A stretch of DNA of 64,000 bases from Saccharibacter sp. 17.LH.SD (GTDB lineage Bacteria; Pseudomonadota; Alphaproteobacteria; Acetobacterales; Acetobacteraceae): positions 62,001 through 126,000 of the forward strand of contig NZ_WVHO01000010.1 in the NCBI RefSeq assembly GCF_009834805.1, given 5' to 3'. Under the pieces are notes generated by a model, which did no database searches, was not told the origin of the DNA, and saw nothing but the letters and a program-made list of their open reading frames with translations. Numbering within the stretch: position 1 is the first letter of the stretch; each line of letters starts with the position of its first letter. This document shows, piece after piece, positions 33,201-42,642 of this stretch. The position numbers were made by a program, and so were the translations under genes.

Positions 33201-34523
33201 ATGCACGACATCATGTGTCCACACTGTAAAAAAGCCTTCAAAATTGATGAAGCTGGGTATGCAGATATTCTTAAGCAAGTGCGTGATAGCGAGTTCGAGC
33301 AGCAGTTAGAAGAACGGTTGAGATCTGCGGAGAAGGACAAAAAAAACGCACTCGACCTAATGGAAATGAAAATTACCAGCGAAGTTCAGAGAATTGCGTC
33401 TGAAAAAAATGCTGAAATTCAAGAATTACAATCAAAGCTTCACGGCAGCGAAACTGAGAAAAAATTGGCCGTCAATGAGGCATTAAGTAAAATAGAAAGA
33501 GATCGGGATGCCCTGAAGGTGGCCTTGGAAAGAGCCGAACGAGAGAAAGACATTGCCTCTCAATTGGCCGAAGCGAAGCGTCAAAAAGATGTGCAACAAG
33601 AAGCCACGATGAAGGACGCCGAGATCTCACGTTTGCAAATCATACTCAAAACCGCAAAACTTGAAAAAGAATTGGCGGAAAGTGCGCTAAAAGATAAGTA
33701 CGAGACTCAGATTAAAGATCGCAATGAGATTATCGAACGACTGCGTGATATGAAGGCACGATTATCGACCAAGATGATTGGTGAAAGCCTCGAACAACAT
33801 TGCGAGACTGAGTTCAACCGCCTTCGCGCAACGGCTTTTCCTCAAGCTTACTTTGAAAAAGATAATGACGCACGCACTGGTAGCAAAGGGGACTATATCT
33901 TTCGCGATAGTGATGCTTCGGGTACCGAGATCGTCTCCATCATGTTTGAAATGAAAAATGAAAGTGACGAAACCGCCACGAAGAAGAAAAATGAGGATTT
34001 CCTCAAAGAACTTGATAAGGATCGCCGTGAGAAGGGATGTGAATACGCCGTGCTCGTCTCTCTGCTTGAACCAGAAAGCGAGCTCTATAATTCAGGCATC
34101 GTGGATATGTTCCATCGTTATCCAAAAATGTATGTCGTGCGGCCCCAATTCTTTATTCCCATCATTACGCTATTACGTAATGCCGCCATGAAATCTCTTC
34201 ATTACAAATCAGAATTAGCGTTAGTGAGAGCACAAAATGTGGATATTACTAACTTCGAAACGAAACTTGATGAGTTCAAAAATGCTTTTGGGCGCAACTG
34301 GCGCCTCGCTTCTGATGGGTTTGAAGAAGCCATCAAACGTATAGATGAGGCCATAAAAGATTTGGAAAGAACAAAATCAGCCTTACACAAATCTGCAAAT
34401 AATCTCCGAATTGCGAATGACAAAGCGGATGACCTCACCATTAAAAAGCTAACGCGAGGTAATCCCACAATGTCATCTAAATTCGCTGAATTAAAGCATC
34501 AGAACAATAAGGAAACGGAATAG
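33201..34523 (+). CDS. DUF2130 coiled-coil protein
   Basis: A 440-residue protein starting with a short zinc-ribbon-like segment ([16 protein letters not shown]), then about 140 residues of charged coiled coil, then the DUF2130 core around residues 190-340: [42 protein letters not shown] and [20 protein letters not shown]. The D...E.K arrangement (GDYIF, then FEMKNE) resembles a PD-(D/E)XK nuclease core, which has been suggested for such proteins; I infer it only from the spacing. It stands alone with a good AAGGA near its start. DNA-related role possible but unproven. Confidence 0.75.
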   Translation: MHDIMCPHCKKAFKIDEAGYADILKQVRDSEFEQQLEERLRSAEKDKKNALDLMEMKITSEVQRIASEKNAEIQELQSKLHGSETEKKLAVNEALSKIERDRDALKVALERAEREKDIASQLAEAKRQKDVQQEATMKDAEISRLQIILKTAKLEKELAESALKDKYETQIKDRNEIIERLRDMKARLSTKMIGESLEQHCETEFNRLRATAFPQAYFEKDNDARTGSKGDYIFRDSDASGTEIVSIMFEMKNESDETATKKKNEDFLKELDKDRREKGCEYAVLVSLLEPESELYNSGIVDMFHRYPKMYVVRPQFFIPIITLLRNAAMKSLHYKSELALVRAQNVDITNFETKLDEFKNAFGRNWRLASDGFEEAIKRIDEAIKDLERTKSALHKSANNLRIANDKADDLTIKKLTRGNPTMSSKFAELKHQNNKETE

Positions 34524-34642
34524 ATTATATTCTTAGCGTGTCTAATCTGAGGGGATAGAGCCAAGTTTGCCGCTCTATATAAACCAGGCTACTTATCCTA
34601 TAGCTATGACTCGAAGAGAGCAGGGGCCGTTATAATCATGCG

Positions 34643-35047
34643 TCAACATTGGCGTTGATAAAGAAAGGCATTGTCCGGCTGTGGCATACCAAGTGCTTTA
34701 TAGAAAGACACAGCCCCTGGAGAAGCAAGCAGGAGACACATTGTTTCCGGCCCCGCATGCTCTCGTGTCGCTTCAATCAATCTTTTACCAATCCCTTGGC
34801 CTTGATAATGTATATCAACGGCAAGATCAGAGAGATAACAGCAATAAGAGAAGTCTGTAATTGATCGTGCAACACCAATGATTTTCCCTTGATGCGTAGC
34901 ACTAATGAGTAAGTCCGAATTTTTAATCATTCGTTCAAGACGTTCAACATCATCCACAGGCCGTCGAGCTCCCAACCCTGATGCTATAAGCACGGACTGA
35001 AAATCAGCAACATTCACATTAGTTACACGTTTGATTTCAATATTCAT
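34643..35047 (-). CDS. GNAT-family N-acetyltransferase
   Basis: A 134-residue acetyltransferase. The acetyl-CoA loop is in LSDLAVDIHYQGQGIGKRLI, with the typical Q-G-x-G-I-G. The following AGPETMCLLLASPGAVSFYK and LGMPQPDNAFLYQR complete the fold. Substrate unknown. It is transcribed alone on the minus strand. Confidence 0.8.
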   Translation of the reverse strand: MNIEIKRVTNVNVADFQSVLIASGLGARRPVDDVERLERMIKNSDLLISATHQGKIIGVARSITDFSYCCYLSDLAVDIHYQGQGIGKRLIEATREHAGPETMCLLLASPGAVSFYKALGMPQPDNAFLYQRQC

Positions 35048-35189
35048 TGTTATTCCAATATGGTTAGATTTTTCTCTAAGAGTTAACTCTGCCTTCTTGA
35101 GGATTATTTGACAATCATGAGTGACCTAAATCAGGGCGTTTATATATCAACAAAGCTCCTAAATACTTATAGACACCCAACCAAAACAT

Positions 35190-36584
35190 TTAAATTTTCC
35201 TATGACGAACCTCAATAACCGTTCTCTTGTGAGAGATCTCCTCTATCATTCGATCGAGTTTTTCAGTGTTTTTGTCATCCAAATTGGCATCCCATTCATC
35301 TAAAAGAATGTATTTAATGCTCGGATCTTCCAATAATACATATAGTTCTCTTCTTTTTCGTTCCCCTGTTGATAAGCCATGGTCACTTTCTAGAGCTACA
35401 AGAACATCAGACGTAGCGGGGAGGTAAAAAGCATCAGAGCCCAAATAATCCTTCAATTTTAGCAAGAGCGTTGTTTTCCCTGCTCCATTTTGGCCTTTTA
35501 TAAGATATCTTCCCACACTACCTTTTTTTATGAGAGTAGCGATCTCTAAAAAAATATTCTTTAACGAAATGGATTCTTGATTAAAATAAATGTGAATCAG
35601 ATTATACGATATATTGTTTTCAGGATATTTTTCATGATCAAAAAACGTCTTTAAAACCGTAAGTCTACCAATATACTTACTTGATGCGAAAATAAGCCCA
35701 GAAAAATCAACAAGCATTGTCAATAATTGAAAAATTCTAGGAGATGAAGCGAATAGAACACCCAAATAGGCAATATGACCTCTATGCGTAAATATAAGAT
35801 ATGTCATTGCCAACGTCGTAGGAAGCAAACTGATCATCGCCATTGAACAACCAGAAAATCCTCTAAAAATTTCTTCTTTTTTAAAAAGGACAAGAAGTTT
35901 CTCAAACTTTGCTTCAAATAAGTCTAACCAAAATGTATTTGAAAGACGATTGCCAAGCGTTATATGAGGCCAAATTGTGAAAGCATGTGCCGTTAAATCG
36001 ACACGCGCCTTTTCCGTTAAGGTTGTTCTGTATTTCGCCAATCCAGAAAAATAGACATTAAATAAAACACACCCTAGTAAACTCACACTATACGATAATG
36101 CGATTAAAGGAGAGACAACAACAGCAACCGCTATCATCGTCATGATGGAATTAAGGCCACGTCCTAAAAAATTTTGGATGTACAAACACCCATCTATAAT
36201 CAGAGAAGGACCCGTATTTGCAAATATGGCAGATTTTGACTTTCCAATGTCTATTCTGCTGAAATCTTTTGCTGTGTAAGGGGAATAAGGGATGGCACTC
36301 CTTTGGAAGGAACCAATAAGATCTATCGCCCAAACATCAAAAAAATAACGTGAAATAAATCCAGGAATATACGGAAAAACTAACGCAACAATGTACGCTT
36401 CAAACCAGAACAAGACATTAGAAGAACCAAGAGTTAACTCTGAAACAGATTTTTCAAGAAAAAATACGGACAAAGCGACAACAATTTGTTGTACAAACAA
36501 GCTGATAAGCCCTATTAAAAAATTCTTATTTTTAATAGAAGCCCTTTTATAGAGGGTTTTCCCATCGAGAATAGTCATTGTCAT
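35190..36584 (-). CDS. AT-rich ABC half-transporter
   Basis: A 464-residue protein with an N-terminal membrane part of five to six spans (about residues 20-300) and a C-terminal nucleotide-binding part. Walker A is KGQNGAGKTTLLL, the signature is LSTGERKRREL, and Walker B is YILLDEWDANLDD, with a switch histidine in EVRHRK. It is shorter than typical 570-600 residue half-transporters. Its DNA is clearly AT-richer than the flanking genes, and codon choice differs, suggesting transfer. No substrate peptide, modification enzyme or partner gene is adjacent. Might export a peptide or be an orphan defence or immunity element; both are guesses. Confidence 0.65.
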   Translation of the reverse strand: MTMTILDGKTLYKRASIKNKNFLIGLISLFVQQIVVALSVFFLEKSVSELTLGSSNVLFWFEAYIVALVFPYIPGFISRYFFDVWAIDLIGSFQRSAIPYSPYTAKDFSRIDIGKSKSAIFANTGPSLIIDGCLYIQNFLGRGLNSIMTMIAVAVVVSPLIALSYSVSLLGCVLFNVYFSGLAKYRTTLTEKARVDLTAHAFTIWPHITLGNRLSNTFWLDLFEAKFEKLLVLFKKEEIFRGFSGCSMAMISLLPTTLAMTYLIFTHRGHIAYLGVLFASSPRIFQLLTMLVDFSGLIFASSKYIGRLTVLKTFFDHEKYPENNISYNLIHIYFNQESISLKNIFLEIATLIKKGSVGRYLIKGQNGAGKTTLLLKLKDYLGSDAFYLPATSDVLVALESDHGLSTGERKRRELYVLLEDPSIKYILLDEWDANLDDKNTEKLDRMIEEISHKRTVIEVRHRKI

Positions 36585-37031
36585 TCCAAATAAACGATTT
36601 TTATATGAGAATTTCTCTCAAATAAGAGAAATTCCTATCAATTCATTTGAAAATGATCTCTAAACCGGCGTAAAAACAACCTCAGATGACGTCGCTAACA
36701 CTATCAAACAGCCGGTAATATTCTGCGTTTCTTCAATAAGTTTTGGGGCGAGGGAATACCCCTTGGCCCTTACAGCACAACTCCATAAATTTCCGATAAT
36801 TATAGAGCTGCCTTCAGACATCACGTCCCCTCATAATGGCGTTGCATCGCCAATTGTTACTCTTTCAAAAAGAAATTATTCTGTCAATAATGATCCGACA
36901 TGTATGTTTTTATGCTAGCCCTACAAGTTACAACCACTCTATGAATGAAGCACTGCGCGTTATCATCCAATTTCCAATTTAAAAGTAAGAAACAGAGCGC
37001 AGGACCCTGGAGAAGTAAGCATCCTCATCCC
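36585..37031. other. Intergenic region between ABC gene and ada
   Basis: About 450 bp. A 10-bp inverted repeat (GAATTTCTCT-CAAATA-AGAGAAATTC, 36609-36634) lies 25 bp upstream of the ABC gene and could be its operator or a leader hairpin. Presumably also carries the ada promoter. No gene seen. Confidence 0.45.
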
Positions 37032-38120
37032 ATGACGAACTCAGATCAACCTCCTCAGGATACAGCACATGATCCCCGTTGGGCGAGGATCATAACTCGC
37101 GATAAAAGAGCGGATGGCTCGTTGTGGTACTCTGTTTCCACAACCGGTGTATATTGCCGTCCATCTTGTCCTTCCCGCATGGCTAACCCTAAAAACGTCA
37201 CCTTGCATGATACGTTAGAAAGCGCACAAGCAACGGGATGTCGCCCCTGCAAGAGATGCCATCCCAATGGATGTTCACCCGATGCGATCACTATAGCTCT
37301 TATCGAACAAGCCTGTCGTCAGATCGAAACATCAGAAGAAATACCCTCACTACAAGCGCTTGCGGCGTCAGTTAGACGCAGCCCAAGCCATTTCCATCGC
37401 CTCTTCAAAGCCCAAACAGGCCTTACGCCAAAAGCCTATGCCAATGCGCATCGTGCGCGTAAAGTTCGCGATGGTTTAAGCCATGGTGCTAAAATAACTG
37501 ACATTCTCTATGAGGCAGGCTTCAATTCCAACGGCCGTTTCTATGGCCAATCCTCCGCCATGTTAGGCATGACGCCAAACCATTATAAAAAGGGCGGTCT
37601 GAATGAAGTCCTTCATTTTGCCGTCGCTCAATGCTCACTCGGTGCCATTCTCGTTGCCTCAAGCGAAAGAGGAGTAGCATCAATCTTGCTTGGCGATGAT
37701 CCAGAGAGACTTGTACGAGACCTTCAAGATCAATTCCCCAAAGCAGAACTGATCGGCGCTCATGCGGACTACGAGCAGAAAGTCGCCCACGTCATCGGCT
37801 TTATCGAGGCACCTAATACAGGACTCAATCTGCCGCTTGATGTACGCGGAACCGCCTTTCAGCAACGTGTCTGGCAAGCCTTACGTGATATCCCTGCAGG
37901 GAAAACAGAGAGTTATGCGGATATTGCTCGAAGGATCGGCCAGCCCACAGCCACACGTGCCGTTGCTGGGGCCTGTGCGGCTAATCCGATCGCTGTCGCA
38001 ATCCCATGCCATCGTGTCATTCGCCAGGATGGCTCTTTGTCTGGTTATCGATGGGGGGTTGAACGCAAGCGTCATCTCTTATTACGCGAGGCTAAAACTA
38101 TAGAAGAAACAAACTCATGA
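37032..38120 (+). CDS. ada: Bifunctional Ada methyltransferase/regulator
   Basis: A 362-residue Ada-type protein. The N-terminal domain has the four zinc/acceptor cysteines (TTGVYCRPSCPSR and GCRPCKRCHPNG), the middle an AraC helix-turn-helix (SHFHRLFKAQTGLTPKAYAN), and the C-terminal domain the O6-methylguanine acceptor site (NPIAVAIPCHRVIRQDG). It repairs methylphosphotriesters and O6-methylguanine and, once methylated on the N-terminal cysteine, activates the adaptive response. ATG 37032 is chosen because upstream codons lack similarity; its ribosome site is weak. It is the first of four overlapping genes, all of the alkylation response. Confidence 0.9.
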   Translation: MTNSDQPPQDTAHDPRWARIITRDKRADGSLWYSVSTTGVYCRPSCPSRMANPKNVTLHDTLESAQATGCRPCKRCHPNGCSPDAITIALIEQACRQIETSEEIPSLQALAASVRRSPSHFHRLFKAQTGLTPKAYANAHRARKVRDGLSHGAKITDILYEAGFNSNGRFYGQSSAMLGMTPNHYKKGGLNEVLHFAVAQCSLGAILVASSERGVASILLGDDPERLVRDLQDQFPKAELIGAHADYEQKVAHVIGFIEAPNTGLNLPLDVRGTAFQQRVWQALRDIPAGKTESYADIARRIGQPTATRAVAGACAANPIAVAIPCHRVIRQDGSLSGYRWGVERKRHLLLREAKTIEETNS

Positions 38121-38833
38121 CCGATAATACTCTGTCCTCACATATTGATGCGTATGATTGGCCTGCATTCTCTGACGACATTAATCGGGAAGGGTGGGTT
38201 ATTCTGCCCAATCTCTTTATGCCGCATGAATGCCAGGCTCTGATAGACCTCTATGGACCAACAGACACCTTTCGTAGCCATGTTCGTATGGCTCATCATG
38301 GCTTTGGGCGTGGTGAATATCGCTATTTTTCCTATCCGCTCCCCCCATTGGTTGAAACCGCAAGGCGTGCGCTTTACGCACATCTCGCGCCCATTGCTAA
38401 TAGCTGGAACGACCGTATGGGGATTAAGGCACATTTCCCCAGAGACCATGCGGCATTTCTGGACCGCTGCCATGAGGCGGGCCAACCTAAACCAACACCT
38501 TTGCTGCTAAAATACAAACAAGGGGACTATAATTGCCTGCATCAAGATCTCTACGGAGAGCATGTTTTCCCGCTTCAGGTGGCCGCGCTCCTTTCTGAGC
38601 CTGGTGAAGATTTTACGGGTGGTGAGTTCATATTGACTGAGCAAAGACCCCGCATGCAATCACGAGCCAGTGTTGTCTCTCTTAAAAAGGGAGATGGTGT
38701 TTTGTTTGCCGTTAATGACCGTCCACATCGAGGCCCCAGAGGCGATTATCGTGTTAAAATGCGGCACGGCGTCAGCACAATACGTTCTGGATCGCGCCAC
38801 ACAGTGGGACTTATCTTTCATGATGCAGCCTGA
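38117..38833 (+). CDS. 2OG-Fe(II) oxygenase (Oxygenase-NA family)
   Basis: A 238-residue 2-oxoglutarate/iron dioxygenase with the facial-triad motif NCLHQDLYGEHVFPLQ and the second half FTGGEFILTEQRPRMQSRAS, ending GDYRVKMRHGVSTIRSGSRH. It belongs to the family often found next to ada and alkB in proteobacteria (PF09859, from memory). The target is not established; by context it probably reverses or senses alkylation damage. ATG overlaps the ada stop by four bases, so the genes are coupled. Confidence 0.8.
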   Translation: MTDNTLSSHIDAYDWPAFSDDINREGWVILPNLFMPHECQALIDLYGPTDTFRSHVRMAHHGFGRGEYRYFSYPLPPLVETARRALYAHLAPIANSWNDRMGIKAHFPRDHAAFLDRCHEAGQPKPTPLLLKYKQGDYNCLHQDLYGEHVFPLQVAALLSEPGEDFTGGEFILTEQRPRMQSRASVVSLKKGDGVLFAVNDRPHRGPRGDYRVKMRHGVSTIRSGSRHTVGLIFHDAA

Positions 38834-39464
38834 TCTCTTTGCTGATGAAAGACGCACCCTTCCACTTGGACCTGACGCCGCCCTTTTAGGAGGGTTCGCC
38901 ACGGAAAGCGCTGAGGCCCTTATCAGCCATATTCAACACATAACCGCCTCTTCTCCATTCCGCCATATGGAGACACGCAGCGGGAAGCGTATGTCCGTCG
39001 CCATGTCCAACTGTGGCTCTTTAGGGTGGGTGTCGGATCGCTCAGGATATCGCTATGACGCTTTAGACCCCCTAACAGGGAATCCCTGGCCACACATGCC
39101 GCGTTTATTTCGTGAGCTCGCTGAACATGCGGCACGTAGCATCGGGTTTCACAATTTCACGCCAGAGGCCTGTTTGATCAATCAATACCGTCCAGGGGCA
39201 CGACTATCTCTCCATCAGGACATGGATGAACAAGACCGCACAGCACCTATCGTGTCCGTCTCCCTCGGTCTACCGGCGACATTCCTATGGGGCGGGCACC
39301 ATCGCGCATGCCGGCCGAAAAGATATTCTCTGATCCATGGTGATGTTGTCGTGTGGGGAGGGGCCTCTCGCATGATTTTTCACGGCATTGATGTTCTAAA
39401 AGAGGGGAAACATCCTCTTACGGAAGATGTTCGGTTTAACCTCACATTCCGGAAAGTAAGATGA
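38823..39464 (+). CDS. alkB: Alpha-ketoglutarate-dependent DNA dioxygenase AlkB
   Basis: A 213-residue AlkB protein that oxidatively removes methyl groups from 1-methyladenine and 3-methylcytosine. Iron ligands are in LSLHQDMDEQD and SRMIFHGI; the 2-oxoglutarate arginine motif is VRFNLTFR. The MPLFADERR-like start (MQPDLFADERRTLPLGPDAA) fits family N-termini, so the start is 38820 or 38823, overlapping the preceding gene by about 11-14 bp; the longer frame from 38670 is a shadow of that gene. Third gene of the ada operon. Confidence 0.9.
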   Translation: MQPDLFADERRTLPLGPDAALLGGFATESAEALISHIQHITASSPFRHMETRSGKRMSVAMSNCGSLGWVSDRSGYRYDALDPLTGNPWPHMPRLFRELAEHAARSIGFHNFTPEACLINQYRPGARLSLHQDMDEQDRTAPIVSVSLGLPATFLWGGHHRACRPKRYSLIHGDVVVWGGASRMIFHGIDVLKEGKHPLTEDVRFNLTFRKVR

Positions 39465-40048
39465 ACAATCACCCATATCGTTGCGCCTGGGCACAGACCG
39501 ACCCCATAATGCGTGACTATCATGATAAGGAATGGGGCATACCCATTCGAGACAGTCGTACACTCTGGGAAAAGCTCATTCTTGATGGCTTCCAGGCGGG
39601 ATTATCCTGGCGTATCATTTTGTTAAAGCGCGAAGCATTCCGCGAGGCTTTTGACGGTTTCATCCCTGAAAAAATCGCACGTTACGGAGAAGATGATATC
39701 AAGCGGTTGCTTGGAAACCCCAATATTGTTCGCTCATCTGCCAAAATACGCGCAGCCATCAAAAATGCAAACGCCTATCTCGCCATGCAAGAACATGGTG
39801 AAGACTTCGCATCATTTATTTGGAATGAAGTCGGCAATAATCCCCTCAAAGGAGACGGCACAGGATCGACCACACGCTCCCCTTTGGGCGACAGGCTTTC
39901 AGCCGCCTTGAAGAAACGCGGCTTTAGCTTCGTCGGGCCCATTATCGTTCACGCCTGGTTGCAAGCTACCGGCGTGATCAATGACCATGAAGATCGTTGT
40001 TTTCGTTCCGACTCCCTTATAAAAGGAAACTTCATTACAATCTTCTGA
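39461..40048 (+). CDS. tag: DNA-3-methyladenine glycosylase I
   Basis: A 195-residue TagI glycosylase, which excises 3-methyladenine. Typical blocks are YRCAWAQTDPIMRDYHDKEW, LDGFQAGLSWRIILLKREAF, and a C-terminal region with GFSFVGPIIVHAWLQATGVI and HEDRCF. The zinc-binding Cys and His residues of the Tag family fall in the first and last of these. ATG overlaps the alkB stop by four bases. Last gene of the adaptive-response operon, adding base excision to the direct-reversal enzymes upstream. Confidence 0.9.
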   Translation: MNNHPYRCAWAQTDPIMRDYHDKEWGIPIRDSRTLWEKLILDGFQAGLSWRIILLKREAFREAFDGFIPEKIARYGEDDIKRLLGNPNIVRSSAKIRAAIKNANAYLAMQEHGEDFASFIWNEVGNNPLKGDGTGSTTRSPLGDRLSAALKKRGFSFVGPIIVHAWLQATGVINDHEDRCFRSDSLIKGNFITIF

Positions 40049-40069
40049 AAAGACACGCAAAGAAGCGTC

Positions 40070-41020
40070 TTACCCCTTAATGAGGCTGATCATCTTTGAT
40101 ACCGCCACTTCTGCTTCGGGGGAAGGGAAGACAGCCCAAATATGGCACTGTTCAGGAAATTCAAAGTAATTTACAGGAATATTCTCATCTTCAAGTCGAG
40201 CAACTAATTTGCGACTATCAACAATGAAAATATCGTTCGTGCCCTGAAAAATGGAAATCAATGGAAGTTTCTCAAAATTTCCATATTTCGGGCTAACTTT
40301 TGGGTTTTTAGGGCTTAGATCACCCGCATAGGCAAGACCAGCTTGCACAAGGCCACGCGACCCCAATAGATGATCACGGTCCTCAACAGCATCAATCTCC
40401 AAGTCGTTGAGTGTGACATCCAACCATGGAGATAAAACAATTACTTCCTTAGGAAGAGGTTTATTCTCATCACGCAATTTCTGAACCAAGCCGAGGCTCA
40501 TGCCACCGCCAGCAGAATCTCCCATCACAACAATATCATGATGCGCGTAACGACGAACAGTTTGGTCATAGGCTTCTTCAACGACCGCATAGGCCTCAAG
40601 ACATTTTGCCTTTGGCGCCAAAGGGTAGTCTGGAACAACAAGAATTGCATGCGTTTCGCGGCATAAATTTTCCAAAAAATCCCAATGTGGACCACTAATA
40701 TTCAGCAGGTAACCACCACCATGAATATAGAAAATAACTTTATCCGAAGGATGTTCCTTAGGCGTAAAACACCATACATTTCTGCCTTGTATGTGGTCCG
40801 TAGTCAGATCACAAAAATCCGTTAAACTATCTGAAATGGCCGCAGGCACCGTAATATCATCTGTTCCGGCTATCTTTTTGAGAAAATCTGAATCAGCATT
40901 ATTTGAAACAATGGCAGAGAATAAACCTTTGGCACCCATTTCAAATAATTTTCCCTGGAATTCACGAGATTCCTGGCTTACTTCCGCATCATGAATATAG
41001 CGAATGCCGCGATGACTCAT
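40070..41020 (-). CDS. Alpha/beta hydrolase, HSL-type esterase
   Basis: A 316-residue cytoplasmic esterase/lipase. The oxyanion-hole motif is IYIHGGGYLLN, the nucleophile elbow MGDSAGGGMSLGL, the acid residue lies in ISIFQGTNDIFIVDSRKL and the histidine in PEQCHIWAVFPS. These are the marks of the hormone-sensitive-lipase family. Substrate unknown. Convergent with tag (22 bp between the stops) and not in an evident operon. Confidence 0.8.
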   Translation of the reverse strand: MSHRGIRYIHDAEVSQESREFQGKLFEMGAKGLFSAIVSNNADSDFLKKIAGTDDITVPAAISDSLTDFCDLTTDHIQGRNVWCFTPKEHPSDKVIFYIHGGGYLLNISGPHWDFLENLCRETHAILVVPDYPLAPKAKCLEAYAVVEEAYDQTVRRYAHHDIVVMGDSAGGGMSLGLVQKLRDENKPLPKEVIVLSPWLDVTLNDLEIDAVEDRDHLLGSRGLVQAGLAYAGDLSPKNPKVSPKYGNFEKLPLISIFQGTNDIFIVDSRKLVARLEDENIPVNYFEFPEQCHIWAVFPSPEAEVAVSKMISLIKG

Positions 41021-41233
41021 CTTTATTTCTTTCTGTATCTAAAGACATTAATCACAATGCCACGTTAGCGGATGGACCGCTCACCCTAGGCGCATTCCCT
41101 TTCAAAAATCAACGTATCCTCACCTTAGTTTTCTTTTCAATTAACAAGAGCATATTTTACCGTAAAAGAACACTATATCCTTTTTATTAATAAATTTTTT
41201 GTAGAATATCTGAAGTAAATAAGGAGTCTATCC

Positions 41234-41641
41234 ATGAAACGTCCTTTAATAGCTCTTGTCATGGTGTCTGCCGTGATGATTCTACCCCTTTCGGCCAAAG
41301 CGCAGTCAGATAATGACCAAACCGAAGCCCTCTTGCGAGCTATGCAAGCCACAGCCAATCAAGACGAGGCAGAAAGCACAAAAAAAAGTGCTCAGCTCAA
41401 CAAGGCTGTCAATGAGAAAATCACTGGTATTTTAAAGTTCTATAAAGGCCCCCAAACGAGGGCCGCCTTTAAAAAAGCTCTCCATGCATGGCTCGTCTAT
41501 CAAAAAGCCATGGGAGAGGCTGTCGAAATCTCCTTCGCGGAAGGTGGAGGTCACGGAGGCCCGGCTGCTGCAACACATTGTAACCTGATGACAGAGGAGG
41601 ATTTTTTAAAGACGTTGAATGAATTTCTCGCTAGTGACTAG
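41234..41641 (+). CDS. Secreted LprI/DUF1311-like protein
   Basis: A 135-residue protein with a signal peptide (MKRPLIALVMVSAVMILPLS, cleavage near AKAQ). The mature helix-rich part has the LprI/DUF1311 pattern ALHAWLVYQKAMGEAVEISF, then a glycine run GGGHGG, a conserved cysteine (THCNLM) and a final TEEDFLKTLNEF. The family includes lysozyme inhibitors and other periplasmic proteins. A larger protein of similar look is encoded at 53153. Transcribed alone. The family assignment is a pattern match by eye. Confidence 0.6.
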   Translation: MKRPLIALVMVSAVMILPLSAKAQSDNDQTEALLRAMQATANQDEAESTKKSAQLNKAVNEKITGILKFYKGPQTRAAFKKALHAWLVYQKAMGEAVEISFAEGGGHGGPAAATHCNLMTEEDFLKTLNEFLASD

Positions 41642-41913
41642 ACATCTCGCCACTTGCCTATCAAACCCACCATGCCATCTTCGTCGATGCGGGAATGGCA
41701 TGGGTATCGCCTATTAATACTCAGTTTTAACGGGGCAGGGGACAGCGTTTTACATTCTCAACACCAAGCCTCGTAACGATTATATCCTACAGCCTTTAAT
41801 CTTATAAGTCCTGGTGTTTCTCAGCATTATCTTATTGAAGATTTTTATATTTTCCTTAAAACTTGGGTCCTTCTTACTTTCCTCATAGAATATTGACCCG
41901 GTAGAAAACAATC

Positions 41914-42576
41914 ATGTTCTCACCCCAGCGTCCTTGGAGTTATTGGCGTACAGAGCGCCCTCTTGTTCGAGAAATGAGCCTTGGGCGCGGAACATCACTG
42001 GCTCTTCCCATCCATTTCCATACAGAAGATCAAATTTCTTTGGTCCTAGCAGGGTGTCGTTTTTTCAATTTCATGGGGGAATCTGTCCCTGTCTTTGCCC
42101 GACAAGCCATAAGGATTCCAGCTGGAATACCCCATTCATCACGTGACTGTGGTGATGAAACCCTTTGTATCAACCTCTATAATCACCCTGGCTTCTACCA
42201 AGACCCCAGCGATATCGCTGCACTCCTTCGTGACATCGTTAATGAAGACCCCATATCAATTGTACAACATCCATTCATTTTGACTGCAAAACTTCTCACG
42301 ATACTCCCCGGCGATCCATCACGGGTCATAGATCATGCTCGCTCCCATAATATGAGCCGTGAGGGATATTCACGCCGCTTTCGCCGACATTATGGAATTT
42401 CGCCGCAAAATGCCCAAATTCTCAGTAAACTTAATACCGCCAAAATACTCCTTCGCGATGGTCATAATCTGGCCGATACAGCCTTTGCAGCAGGCTTTTC
42501 CGATCAAAGCCATTTAGGGCGCCTATTCCGCCGCACGTTCGGCACAACCCCAAGATGCTATCAAAAAGGCACTTAA
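41914..42576 (+). CDS. AraC-family transcriptional regulator with cupin domain
   Basis: A 220-residue regulator. The N-terminal cupin has HFHTEDQISLVLAGCRFFNF and IPAGIPHSSRD; the C-terminal double helix-turn-helix has MSREGYSRRFRRHYGISPQN and LADTAFAAGFSDQSHLGRLF followed by RTFGTTPRCYQ. It probably senses a small molecule. Downstream on the same strand are the broken DMT-type transporter and the DapA-family gene, its likely targets. Confidence 0.8.
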   Translation: MFSPQRPWSYWRTERPLVREMSLGRGTSLALPIHFHTEDQISLVLAGCRFFNFMGESVPVFARQAIRIPAGIPHSSRDCGDETLCINLYNHPGFYQDPSDIAALLRDIVNEDPISIVQHPFILTAKLLTILPGDPSRVIDHARSHNMSREGYSRRFRRHYGISPQNAQILSKLNTAKILLRDGHNLADTAFAAGFSDQSHLGRLFRRTFGTTPRCYQKGT

Positions 42577-42642
42577 TTTCTCATCGAACGCAGTCACATT
42601 CGTTCTATAATCCGCTTCCTGTGGTGTTTATCTTCCCTTGGT

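Noticed and set aside
36945-37031. Longer N-terminus for Ada
   Set aside because: The 29 extra residues have no similarity to Ada proteins.
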